The notes below the pieces were generated by a model, which saw only the letters and a list, made by a program, of their open reading frames with translations, had not been told where the DNA came from and made no database searches. Source: Caulobacteraceae bacterium (GTDB lineage Bacteria > Pseudomonadota > Alphaproteobacteria > Caulobacterales > Caulobacteraceae). From it: a stretch of 7,936 nucleotides of DNA. The stretch is taken from contig CANGEH010000092.1 in the NCBI GenBank assembly GCA_947452665.1, positions 1 through 7,936 on the forward strand, in the 5' to 3' direction. Shown in pieces: positions 1-5,337 of this stretch (positions are counted from its first letter, which is position 1; each line of letters opens with the position of its first letter). A program made the translations under genes and the position numbers.

Positions 1-1416
1 AAGATCTGGGATGCGCACCGGGTGGCGGACGATGCCAATGGTGAGACCATCCTTTATATTGACCTGCACCTGATCCATGAGGTGACCACGCCCCAGGCCT
101 TTGCTGGCCTCAAGGCGGCGGGAAGGCCTGTGCGCAGGCCAGACCGCACCTTGGCCGTGGCCGATCATAATGTGCCGACCGAAAATCAGGCGGCGGGGAC
201 CGGGGCCGTGACCGATGCTGAGGCGCGGCTTCAGCTTCAGACGCTTGAGCGCAATGTTGCGGCCGCCGGGATTGAGTTCTTCCCCATGGGCGATATTCGC
301 AATGGCATTGTGCATGTGGTGGGCCCCGAACAGGGCCGCAGCCAGCCGGGCATGACCATTGTCTGCGGCGATAGCCATACCTCGACTCATGGCGCGTTTG
401 GCGCGCTTGCCCACGGTATTGGCACGTCCGAGGTTGAGCATGTGCTGGCCACCCAGACCCTGCGCCAGCGCAAGGCCAAGAATATGCTGGTCTGGGTCGA
501 GGGCACGCCTGGCCTAGGCGTTGGTGCCAAGGACTATGCCCTGGCCCTAATTGGCATGATTGGCACCGGCGGCGGCACGGGCTCTGTGATCGAATATGCG
601 GGTCCGGCGATTGAGGCCCTGTCGATGGAAGGGCGCATGACCCTTTGTAATATGACGATTGAGGCCGGGGCCAAGGCCGGTCTGATCGCGCCCGACGCCA
701 AGACCTTTGACTATATGCGCGGCCGGCCCGCAGCGCCCAAGGGCGCGGCCTGGGAAGCGGCCATGACCTATTGGGCCGCGCTTCATAGCGACAAGGATGC
801 GGTCTTTGACCGTGAAATCCGCATTGACGCGGCGGCCCTAACCCCGCTGGTGACCTGGGGCACAAGCCCGCAAGATGTGGTGCCTGTGTCTGGCCATGTG
901 CCTGACCCAAAGGATGCGCCCAATGCCGAGCGCGCCAGCCAGATTCAGCGGGCCCTGGATTATATGGGCCTCACCGGCGGCCAAGCCATTAGCGAGGCTA
1001 AGATTGACCGGGTGTTTATCGGCTCTTGCACCAATAGCCGGATCGAGGATTTACGCGCGGCGGCCGATGTGGCGAGGGGCCGCAAGGTTTCAGATCATGT
1101 GCGGGCCATGGTGGTGCCAGGCTCTGGCCTGGTGCGTGAACAGGCCGAATCTGAAGGTCTGGACCAGGTCTTGATCGCAGCCGGTTTTGACTGGCGCGAG
1201 CCGGGCTGTTCCATGTGCCTTGGCATGAACCCGGACAAGCTAGCCCCAGGCGAGCGCTGTGCCTCGACCTCGAATCGCAATTTTGAGGGCCGCCAAGGCC
1301 CAGGCGGCCGCACCCATTTGATGAGCCCGGCCATGGCAGCCGCCGCCGCGATTGCCGGTCATCTGATCGATGTGCGCGACCTGCCGCCGCTCGAAGCTAT
1401 CGCAGAGGAGGCTTGA
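1..1416 (+). CDS. leuC: 3-isopropylmalate dehydratase large subunit (5' end cut off)
   Basis: This is the large, iron-sulfur subunit of isopropylmalate isomerase, which converts 2-isopropylmalate to 3-isopropylmalate in leucine synthesis together with the LeuD subunit. The frame is open from base 1 and its first residues, KIWDAHRV, match the usual LeuC N-terminal region, so the true start lies roughly seven to ten codons before the window. The GTG at position 22 is only an internal codon. Family signatures are clear: LYIDLHLIHEVTTPQAF near the start, then TIVCGDSHTSTHGAFGALAHG, GIGTSEVEHVLATQTL, SMEGRMTLCNM, VFIGSCTNSRIEDLR and EPGCSMCLGMNPD. The three cluster cysteines are encoded at 1027-1029, 1207-1209 and 1216-1218. 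Their spacing of 60 and 3 residues equals that of the E. coli enzyme (Cys347, 407, 410, from memory). The C-terminal CASTSNRNFEGRQG motif is intact. leuD follows 3 bases after the stop, so the two subunits are almost certainly co-transcribed and translationally coupled. Confidence 0.97.
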   Translation, partial: KIWDAHRVADDANGETILYIDLHLIHEVTTPQAFAGLKAAGRPVRRPDRTLAVADHNVPTENQAAGTGAVTDAEARLQLQTLERNVAAAGIEFFPMGDIRNGIVHVVGPEQGRSQPGMTIVCGDSHTSTHGAFGALAHGIGTSEVEHVLATQTLRQRKAKNMLVWVEGTPGLGVGAKDYALALIGMIGTGGGTGSVIEYAGPAIEALSMEGRMTLCNMTIEAGAKAGLIAPDAKTFDYMRGRPAAPKGAAWEAAMTYWAALHSDKDAVFDREIRIDAAALTPLVTWGTSPQDVVPVSGHVPDPKDAPNAERASQIQRALDYMGLTGGQAISEAKIDRVFIGSCTNSRIEDLRAAADVARGRKVSDHVRAMVVPGSGLVREQAESEGLDQVLIAAGFDWREPGCSMCLGMNPDKLAPGERCASTSNRNFEGRQGPGGRTHLMSPAMAAAAAIAGHLIDVRDLPPLEAIAEEA

Positions 1417-1419
1417 GCC

Positions 1420-2028
1420 ATGAAGCCCTTTACCCGTCTCGATGCCCGCGCCGTGCCGCTGGATATTGCCAATATTGATACCGACCAGATCATTCCGGCC
1501 CGCTATTTGAAAACGGTCGAGCGCACCGGCCTGGGCAAGGGCCTATTTGCGGCCATGCGTTATGAGGCCGATGGCACGCCAAGGCCCGATTTCGTGCTCA
1601 ATCGCGCCGATTATCAGGGCGCGGGCATATTGATTGCCGGTGATAATTTTGGCTGTGGCTCCAGCCGCGAACATGCGCCCTGGGCCTTGGAAGATTTTGG
1701 CATTCGCTGCGTAATCGCCACCAGTTTTGCCGACATTTTTTATAATAATTGCTTCAATAATGGTCTCTTGCCGATTGTCCTGCCCGGGGACGATGTGCGC
1801 GGCCTGATGGACGAGGCCAAGGGCGGCAATCATGTGTTCAGCGTCGATCTCGAGGCCCGGACCGTAACCCTGCCTTCAGGCCGGATTGTCGATTTCAAGC
1901 TTGATGCCGGTCGTCAGGAAAAGCTGGTCAAGGGCCTCGATGCCATTGGCGAGACCCTGCAGCATGTCTCGAGCATTGATGCGTTTGAGCAGCAGCGTCT
2001 TCAAACTCAGCCCTGGGTCGCGGCCTAA
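1420..2028 (+). CDS. leuD: 3-isopropylmalate dehydratase small subunit
   Basis: This is the small 'swivel-domain' subunit of isopropylmalate isomerase, the cytosolic partner of LeuC. The 202 residues are close to the usual length of about 200. The conserved NIDTDQIIPARYLKT segment lies at residues 18-32. The substrate-binding GDNFGCGSSREHAPWAL motif lies at about residues 74-90, followed by ATSFADIFYNNCFNNG. The ATG at 1420 is supported by a GAGGAG-type ribosome-binding site at 1404-1410, inside the last codons of leuC and about 9 bases upstream. Only 3 bases separate the leuC stop from this start, which is a typical arrangement for two subunits made in fixed proportion. Nothing looks truncated or unusual. 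Confidence 0.97.
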   Translation: MKPFTRLDARAVPLDIANIDTDQIIPARYLKTVERTGLGKGLFAAMRYEADGTPRPDFVLNRADYQGAGILIAGDNFGCGSSREHAPWALEDFGIRCVIATSFADIFYNNCFNNGLLPIVLPGDDVRGLMDEAKGGNHVFSVDLEARTVTLPSGRIVDFKLDAGRQEKLVKGLDAIGETLQHVSSIDAFEQQRLQTQPWVAA

Positions 2029-2104
2029 TCGCGCCGTTAAGACTGTATTGTCTCAATTGGCGTTACAATAATTATAGATACTAGAAATCAGATCGAGAAT
2101 TCGC
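2029..2104 (+). promoter_or_regulatory. AT-rich leader between leuD and leuB, possible internal promoter
   Basis: This 76-base gap is clearly richer in A and T than the coding DNA on either side. It contains a TACAAT hexamer at 2064-2069 and a TATAGA hexamer at 2073-2078, either of which could be a -10 element, but neither has a convincing -35 box at 16-18 bases. TTGTCT at 2048-2053 is 19 bases before TATAGA. The ribosome-binding site for leuB is weak, with only GAGA near 2095-2098. The gap may hold a second promoter or a leader that adjusts leuB expression relative to leuCD. It is a guess from composition and partial hexamers. Confidence 0.3.
2032..2062 (+). repeat. Imperfect inverted repeat (hairpin) between leuD and leuB
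   Basis: The transcript can fold into a stem starting 4 bases after the leuD stop. CGCC at 2032-2035 pairs with GGCG at 2059-2062, TT at 2037-2038 pairs with AA at 2055-2056, and AGAC at 2040-2043 pairs with GTCT at 2050-2053, around a six-base loop at 2044-2049. There is one bulge (T2058), one G-U pair (2036/2057) and one A/C mismatch (2039/2054). No run of T follows, so it is not a standard Rho-independent terminator. It could stabilise the 3' end of leuCD RNA, be a processing site, or act as an operator dyad. Confidence 0.45.
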
Positions 2105-3169
2105 ATGAAAACCCTCCTGCTCCTGCCTGGCGATGGCATTGGTCCCGAAGTCTGTGCCGAGGTGCGCGGCATTGTCACGGCCTTGATTAATCGGGCCGGT
2201 CTTGAGCTCAAGATCGAAGAGCGCCCGTTTGGCGGGGCCAGTTATGACGAATATGGCACGCCCCTGACGGTTGAGGCCATGACCCTGGCCAAGCGGGTTG
2301 ATGCGGTCTTGATGGGCGCTGTCGGCGGTCCCAAATGGGCCGGGGTTGGCCGCGATGTGCGCCCAGAGGCTGGGCTATTGCAGCTGCGCCAAGAGATGGA
2401 GGTGTTTGCCAATCTTCGCCCTGCCATTTGTTTTGACGCGCTTGCCGATGCTTCATCCTTGCGCCGCGAAGTGGTGGCGGGCCTTGATATTATGATTGTG
2501 CGCGAGCTTTGCGGCGGGGTCTATTTTGGCCAGCCGCGCGGCATCGAGACCTTGGCGGATGGCCAAAGGCGCGGCTTTGATACGCAGGTTTATACGACCA
2601 GCGAGATTGAGCGCATTGCCCGCGTTGCGTTTGAACTGGCCCGTACCCGCGATAACCGCGTCACGAGCGCCGAAAAATCCAATGTCATGGAAAGCGGGCT
2701 TTTGTGGCGCGAAGTGGTCACCGACCTGCATAAGCGCGACTATAGCGATGTTAAGCTCGAGCACATGCTGGCCGATAATTGCTCCATGCAATTGGTGCGC
2801 AATCCCAAACAATTTGATGTGATTGTCACCGATAATCTGTTTGGCGACCTCTTATCGGATCAGGCCTCGATGGCCACCGGGTCAATCGGTCTATTGCCAT
2901 CCGCGGCGCTGGGCGAGGCGGGCAAGCCTGGGCTTTATGAGCCGATCCATGGCTCGGCTCCGGATATTGCAGGCCAAGGCGTGGCCAATCCAATTGCGGC
3001 CATATTGTCGTTTGAAATGGCCCTGCGCTGGTCGCTTGGCCGGGCCGATCTGGCTGACCGGCTTTATGCGGCGGTTGAGTCCGCGCTCAATCAAGGCGCT
3101 CGTACTCGCGATATTGGCGGCACCCTATCCACGGCCCAGATGGGCGAGGCGGTTTTGGCCGCGCTCTAG
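2105..3169 (+). CDS. leuB: 3-isopropylmalate dehydrogenase
   Basis: This cytosolic enzyme oxidises and decarboxylates 3-isopropylmalate with NAD+ to 2-ketoisocaproate, the step after the LeuCD isomerase. The 354 residues fit the usual 350-370. Family features in order are: LLLPGDGIGPEV at residues 5-16; the substrate arginines R95 and R105 in LLQLRQEMEVFANLRPA; R133 and Y140 in IVRELCGGVYFGQPRG; catalytic K191 in AEKSNVMESG; metal-binding D224 in LADNCSMQLV; D248 and D252 in DNLFGDLLSDQ; and the NAD-site HGSAPDIAGQGVANPIA from residue 282. RELCGG has cysteine where many LeuB proteins have threonine, a minor variation. The ATG at 2105 is chosen because MKTLLLLPGDG is the standard N-terminus, although the ribosome-binding site is weak. 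leuB shares direction with leuCD across a 76-base gap and may be co-transcribed with them. Its TAG stop overlaps the stop of the convergent kinase gene by 4 bases. Confidence 0.97.
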   Translation: MKTLLLLPGDGIGPEVCAEVRGIVTALINRAGLELKIEERPFGGASYDEYGTPLTVEAMTLAKRVDAVLMGAVGGPKWAGVGRDVRPEAGLLQLRQEMEVFANLRPAICFDALADASSLRREVVAGLDIMIVRELCGGVYFGQPRGIETLADGQRRGFDTQVYTTSEIERIARVAFELARTRDNRVTSAEKSNVMESGLLWREVVTDLHKRDYSDVKLEHMLADNCSMQLVRNPKQFDVIVTDNLFGDLLSDQASMATGSIGLLPSAALGEAGKPGLYEPIHGSAPDIAGQGVANPIAAILSFEMALRWSLGRADLADRLYAAVESALNQGARTRDIGGTLSTAQMGEAVLAAL

Positions 3170-3174
3170 AGCGC
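3161..3174. repeat. 14-base perfect palindrome over two convergent stop codons
   Basis: The sequence GCGCTCTAGAGCGC is its own reverse complement. Its central CTAG (3166-3169) holds the TAG stop of leuB on the plus strand and the TAG stop of the RegB-like kinase on the minus strand. In RNA from either side it could form a 5-base-pair stem with a 4-base loop. There is no T tract on either side, so termination activity is uncertain. No other terminator can fit between the two genes because they overlap. Confidence 0.6.
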
Positions 3175-4524
3175 CTCAATCCGGTCTCTGGGCCAGCGGG
3201 CGCTAACAATCGCACCACCCTTGGGGCCATTGCGAAACGCCACAGTGGCGCCGGTTCGCTCAAGCAAGGTCTTGGCAATGAAAAAGCCAAGGCCCATACC
3301 CATATGACCGGACCGCGAATCTTCCCCGCCTGGGCGGCTGGTGACATAGGGCTCGCCAAGTTTTAGCAAAATGTCAGGCGCAAAGCCTGGGCCATCGTCG
3401 CGCACTTCTATGCCAATGGTACGGTCATCAAACCTGGCCGTAACCAGAACTTTTGAGCGCGCAAAATCGACGGCATTTTCGGCCAATGAAATCATGGCAT
3501 GCAGGACTTCGGGCATGCGCTGGATATCGGGTGCTGTCGCGCCTGGCTTGCCGCTCACCATGGCCTCAACCGAAATGCGGTCGTGCAGATAGGGCTCTGC
3601 CACCTCATCGACAAATTGCTTTAAGCCCATTCGGCCGTGGACCAGATCGCCCGTCTCTGGCTCTTGGGTCAGTTTGCGCAGGATGTCGCGGCAGCGTTCG
3701 GCCTGGGACACTAAAAGCTCGGCGTCTTCGCGCAAGGTCCCTTCTGGCGATTCGCGCACCATTTCTTTGGCTACAATCGAGATGGTGGCCAGCGGTGTGC
3801 CCAGTTCATGCGCCGCCGCCGCCGCTAGACCGCCAAGGGCCGAGAGCCTTTGTTCCCGTGCCAGTACGGTCTGGGTCATGGTCAGGGCCAGCTCCATTCT
3901 GGCCGCCTCGACCGAGGCCTGCCAGGCATAGCCCGCGGTAAAGGCAATCCCGGTTATGGTCGCGACCGCCATGCCAAACCGGTAAAGCAGGGGAAAAGCG
4001 ATGGCTGCTCCATCGGTCCAGGGCAGGGGCAGGGACCAGAGGCTAAGCACCAAGGTTGCCAGCCCGGCCAAGGCACCCAAACCTACTGCATACCGACCAG
4101 GCAGGGTTGCGGCCGCTAGGGTTACCGGCGCGATCAAGAGCAAGGAGAAGGGGTTGGTAATGCCGCCGGTCAAATAGAGCAGGGCCGTCAGCTGGGCTAT
4201 ATCGAGGCCAAGCTGGATGGTTGCCTCCCAGTTTCTGGCCAGTCTTTGATTGGGCGAGCCCAGCAATAAAAGAATGTTTAGCCAGGCACTCAAGGCCACC
4301 AGGCTGAGGCACCAGGCATAGGGAATGTCAAAACCCAGCCCAAGACCGACCACCAATATGGCTATGGTCTGGCCCCCAATCCCCAGCCAGCGCAGCACCA
4401 TCAAGGTGCGTATCCGCAATCGGCCGCGATTAAACCGGCCATGCCATAAAAGATCACTGCCTGACCACGGATTGGCAGCGCCTGGTGTCGGCGCCGTCTC
4501 TGAAATCTTGCTAGGCCTAGGCAT
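3166..4524 (-). CDS. regB: RegB/PrrB/ActS-family redox sensor histidine kinase
   Basis: This is an inner-membrane sensor kinase, 452 residues from the ATG at 4524. Residue numbers below start from a possible upstream TTG at 4554, which would give 462; subtract 10 for the ATG form. Six hydrophobic segments span about 50-210. Between the third and fourth lies GGITNPF (130-136), which matches the conserved GGxxNPF segment linked to ubiquinone sensing in RegB. The H box AAAHELGTPLATIS has the phospho-acceptor H249. The N box LAENAVDFA has N360, the G1 box VRDDGPGFAPD lies near 384-393, and the G2 box GMGLGFFIAKTLLERTGA follows. C288 in AERCRDIL resembles the redox-active cysteine of Rhodobacter RegB (C265, 40 residues after H225; here 39). 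Neither start has a strong ribosome-binding site; the TTG has AGG only 2 bases ahead, so I prefer the ATG. The gene is divergent from SCO/senC, as in Rhodobacter. The family controls respiration, carbon and nitrogen fixation genes through a RegA partner, which is not in this window. The symbol is given by family. Confidence 0.93.
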   Translation of the reverse strand: MPRPSKISETAPTPGAANPWSGSDLLWHGRFNRGRLRIRTLMVLRWLGIGGQTIAILVVGLGLGFDIPYAWCLSLVALSAWLNILLLLGSPNQRLARNWEATIQLGLDIAQLTALLYLTGGITNPFSLLLIAPVTLAAATLPGRYAVGLGALAGLATLVLSLWSLPLPWTDGAAIAFPLLYRFGMAVATITGIAFTAGYAWQASVEAARMELALTMTQTVLAREQRLSALGGLAAAAAHELGTPLATISIVAKEMVRESPEGTLREDAELLVSQAERCRDILRKLTQEPETGDLVHGRMGLKQFVDEVAEPYLHDRISVEAMVSGKPGATAPDIQRMPEVLHAMISLAENAVDFARSKVLVTARFDDRTIGIEVRDDGPGFAPDILLKLGEPYVTSRPGGEDSRSGHMGMGLGFFIAKTLLERTGATVAFRNGPKGGAIVSARWPRDRIEAL

Positions 4525-4627
4525 TAAGGGGGTCCAATCGGCAAACCGAGACAAAACCTATAGTCTTGTATTATGCATGGCCCAGCAATCTAGCGCGTTT
4601 TCGGCCAAATATCCCAGGAGACCCACC
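4525..4627. promoter_or_regulatory. Divergent promoter region between regB-like kinase and SCO/senC
   Basis: This 103-base gap must carry start signals for both divergent genes. An AT-rich block lies at about 4551-4574. On the plus strand TATTAT (4569-4574) resembles a -10 element for the SCO gene, leaving a leader of about 45 bases to the TTG start, but no good -35 box precedes it. On the minus strand CATAAT (4576-4571) and TATAGG (4562-4557) are possible -10 elements for the kinase. AGAC (4549-4552) and GTCT (4563-4566) form an inverted pair around 10 bases, which could be a binding site or chance. The function of the gap follows from gene layout; the exact elements are weak. Confidence 0.4.
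4616..4620 (+). promoter_or_regulatory. Ribosome-binding site that sets the SCO/senC start
   Basis: AGGAG sits 7 bases before the TTG at 4628, which is ideal spacing. The in-frame ATG at 4577 has no comparable site. This decides in favour of the TTG start and removes a 17-residue extension that would precede the membrane anchor. Confidence 0.7.
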
Positions 4628-5230
4628 TTGACCCGACTTCGCCTGATTGTGAGCCTCAGTTGTATCTTGGTGCTGCTGGGCCTGGTCGGCTTTAGCCTTG
4701 TGCGGCAACAAGCACGGCCGGGACCAGCGGCCGCGGCCGATATCCAGATTGGTGGGCCGTTTCAATTGGTGGATCAAGATGGCCGGAAGGTCGATCAGGC
4801 CTTGCTCAAGGGCAAATGGACGGCGGTGTTTTTTGGCTTTACCTATTGCCCGGATGTCTGCCCCACCACCTTGCAGACCCTTGGCGCGGCCTCAGGCCTA
4901 TTGGGTGCACCTGCGAAGGATTTTCAGATTGTGTTTGTCAGTGTCGATCCAGGCCGCGACTCGCCCAAGGCCTTAAAGGCCTATCTGGCCAGCCCAGGTT
5001 TTCCAAAGGGCGTGATTGGCCTGACCGGCACGCCGCAACAGATTGCCGATACGGCCAAGGCTTACCGCGTCTATTTTGCCAAGGAGGGCGACGGTGAGAC
5101 CTATCTGGTTAATCACACATCATTGATTTATTTGATGAATCCAGAAGGAAAATTTGCTCGGGTCCTGGCTTATGGCCTAACCCCCGACGAGACCGCCAAC
5201 CAGATCCGCCAGGCCATGGCCGAGCACTAG
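4628..5230 (+). CDS. senC: SCO1/SenC/PrrC family copper-binding assembly protein
   Basis: This is a membrane-anchored periplasmic thioredoxin-fold protein that binds copper and helps assemble the CuA centre of cytochrome c oxidase. With the TTG start it has 200 residues, the typical size. Residues 6-25 form one hydrophobic anchor after MTRLR. The copper ligands are in place: CxxxC in FTYCPDVCPTTLQ (C74, C78) and the distal histidine H163 in ETYLVNHTSLIYL. VSVDPGRDSP at 105-114 is another SCO signature. Start choice: TTG 4628 has AGGAG 7 bases upstream, whereas the ATG at 4577 lacks one and adds a non-conserved leader. The gene is head-to-head with the RegB-like kinase, as in Rhodobacter where senC/prrC is linked to the Reg/Prr redox system. 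There the response regulator follows senC; here phaZ follows after 107 bases. The symbol is given by family and context. Confidence 0.93.
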   Translation: MTRLRLIVSLSCILVLLGLVGFSLVRQQARPGPAAAADIQIGGPFQLVDQDGRKVDQALLKGKWTAVFFGFTYCPDVCPTTLQTLGAASGLLGAPAKDFQIVFVSVDPGRDSPKALKAYLASPGFPKGVIGLTGTPQQIADTAKAYRVYFAKEGDGETYLVNHTSLIYLMNPEGKFARVLAYGLTPDETANQIRQAMAEH

Positions 5231-5243
5231 GCTCATCAAATAG

Positions 5244-5257
5244 GGTCTGGCCAAACC
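5244..5257. repeat. Near-palindromic 14-base motif, copy 1 of an intergenic repeat
   Basis: GGTCTGGCCAAACC is a 14-base dyad around TGGCCA with a single mismatched pair (C5247/A5254). Its inner 11 bases, GTCTGGCCAAA at 5245-5255, recur exactly in the next gap at 6596-6606. It lies 13 bases after the SCO stop codon and about 80 bases before phaZ. It looks operator-like, but no regulator can be named. Confidence 0.4.
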
Positions 5258-5292
5258 GTGTTTTGAATCTGGTGATAGACAGGGCTTAAGGT

Positions 5293-5308
5293 TTGGGTGT
5301 TATGTTGC
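5293..5308 (+). promoter_or_regulatory. Sigma-54-like (-24/-12) promoter candidate before phaZ
   Basis: TTGG, eight bases, then TTGC reproduces the YTGG-N8-TTGC frame of sigma-54 promoters, with GG at 5295-5296 and GC at 5307-5308 separated by the required 10 bases. The four bases after TGG are GTGT instead of CACG, so the site is partial. A start about 12 bases downstream (near 5320) would leave a leader of roughly 18 bases that still includes the G-rich ribosome-binding tract. A single match of this kind can arise by chance. Confidence 0.3.
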
Positions 5309-5337
5309 GCTGCACAATGTAATTTGGGGGCGCAGTC

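Larger units (their letters stand above)
5231..5337 (+). promoter_or_regulatory. Upstream region of phaZ
   Basis: This 107-base gap between the SCO gene and phaZ contains, in order, a 14-base near-dyad at 5244-5257, a GAATC (GANTC-type) site at 5265-5269, a sigma-54-like element at 5293-5308, and a G-rich tract at 5326-5330 that may serve as a ribosome-binding site 7 bases before the phaZ ATG. TGTAAT at 5318-5323 is a possible sigma-70 -10 hexamer, but TTGGGT is 19 bases away. No terminator with a T tract is seen after the SCO gene, so read-through into phaZ is possible. Confidence 0.4.

Noticed and set aside
110..910. A 266-codon open frame on the minus strand opposite leuC
   Set aside because: It is the antisense shadow of a clearly real leuC frame in GC-rich DNA; the translation is rich in Arg, Pro, Gln and Ser, with no recognisable domain.
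875..1334. Short open frames overlapping leuC on both strands
   Set aside because: They are out-of-frame shadows of conserved leuC codons; no start signals or protein motifs.
3453..3941. A 162-codon open frame on the plus strand opposite the kinase
   Set aside because: The kinase frame carries all histidine-kinase boxes; the opposite frame is Arg/Pro-rich without motifs or a ribosome-binding site.
4511..4520. Palindrome CTAGGCCTAG near the kinase start
   Set aside because: It lies inside the kinase coding region, does not extend beyond 10 bases, and similar CCTAGG/GGCCTAG strings occur elsewhere in this GGCC-rich DNA.
4325..4627. N-terminal extension of the SCO/senC reading frame
   Set aside because: It would run through the kinase N-terminus and the divergent promoter gap; the AGGAG-TTG start at 4628 gives a normal-length SCO protein.
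4553..4664. TTG start at 4554 for the kinase, and a lipoprotein cysteine (C12) in the SCO anchor
   Set aside because: For the kinase TTG, AGG is only 2 bases away, too close to act as a ribosome-binding site, and an ATG is available 10 codons later. For SCO, the residues before C12 (SLS) do not fit a lipobox, and the cysteine is too near the N-terminus.
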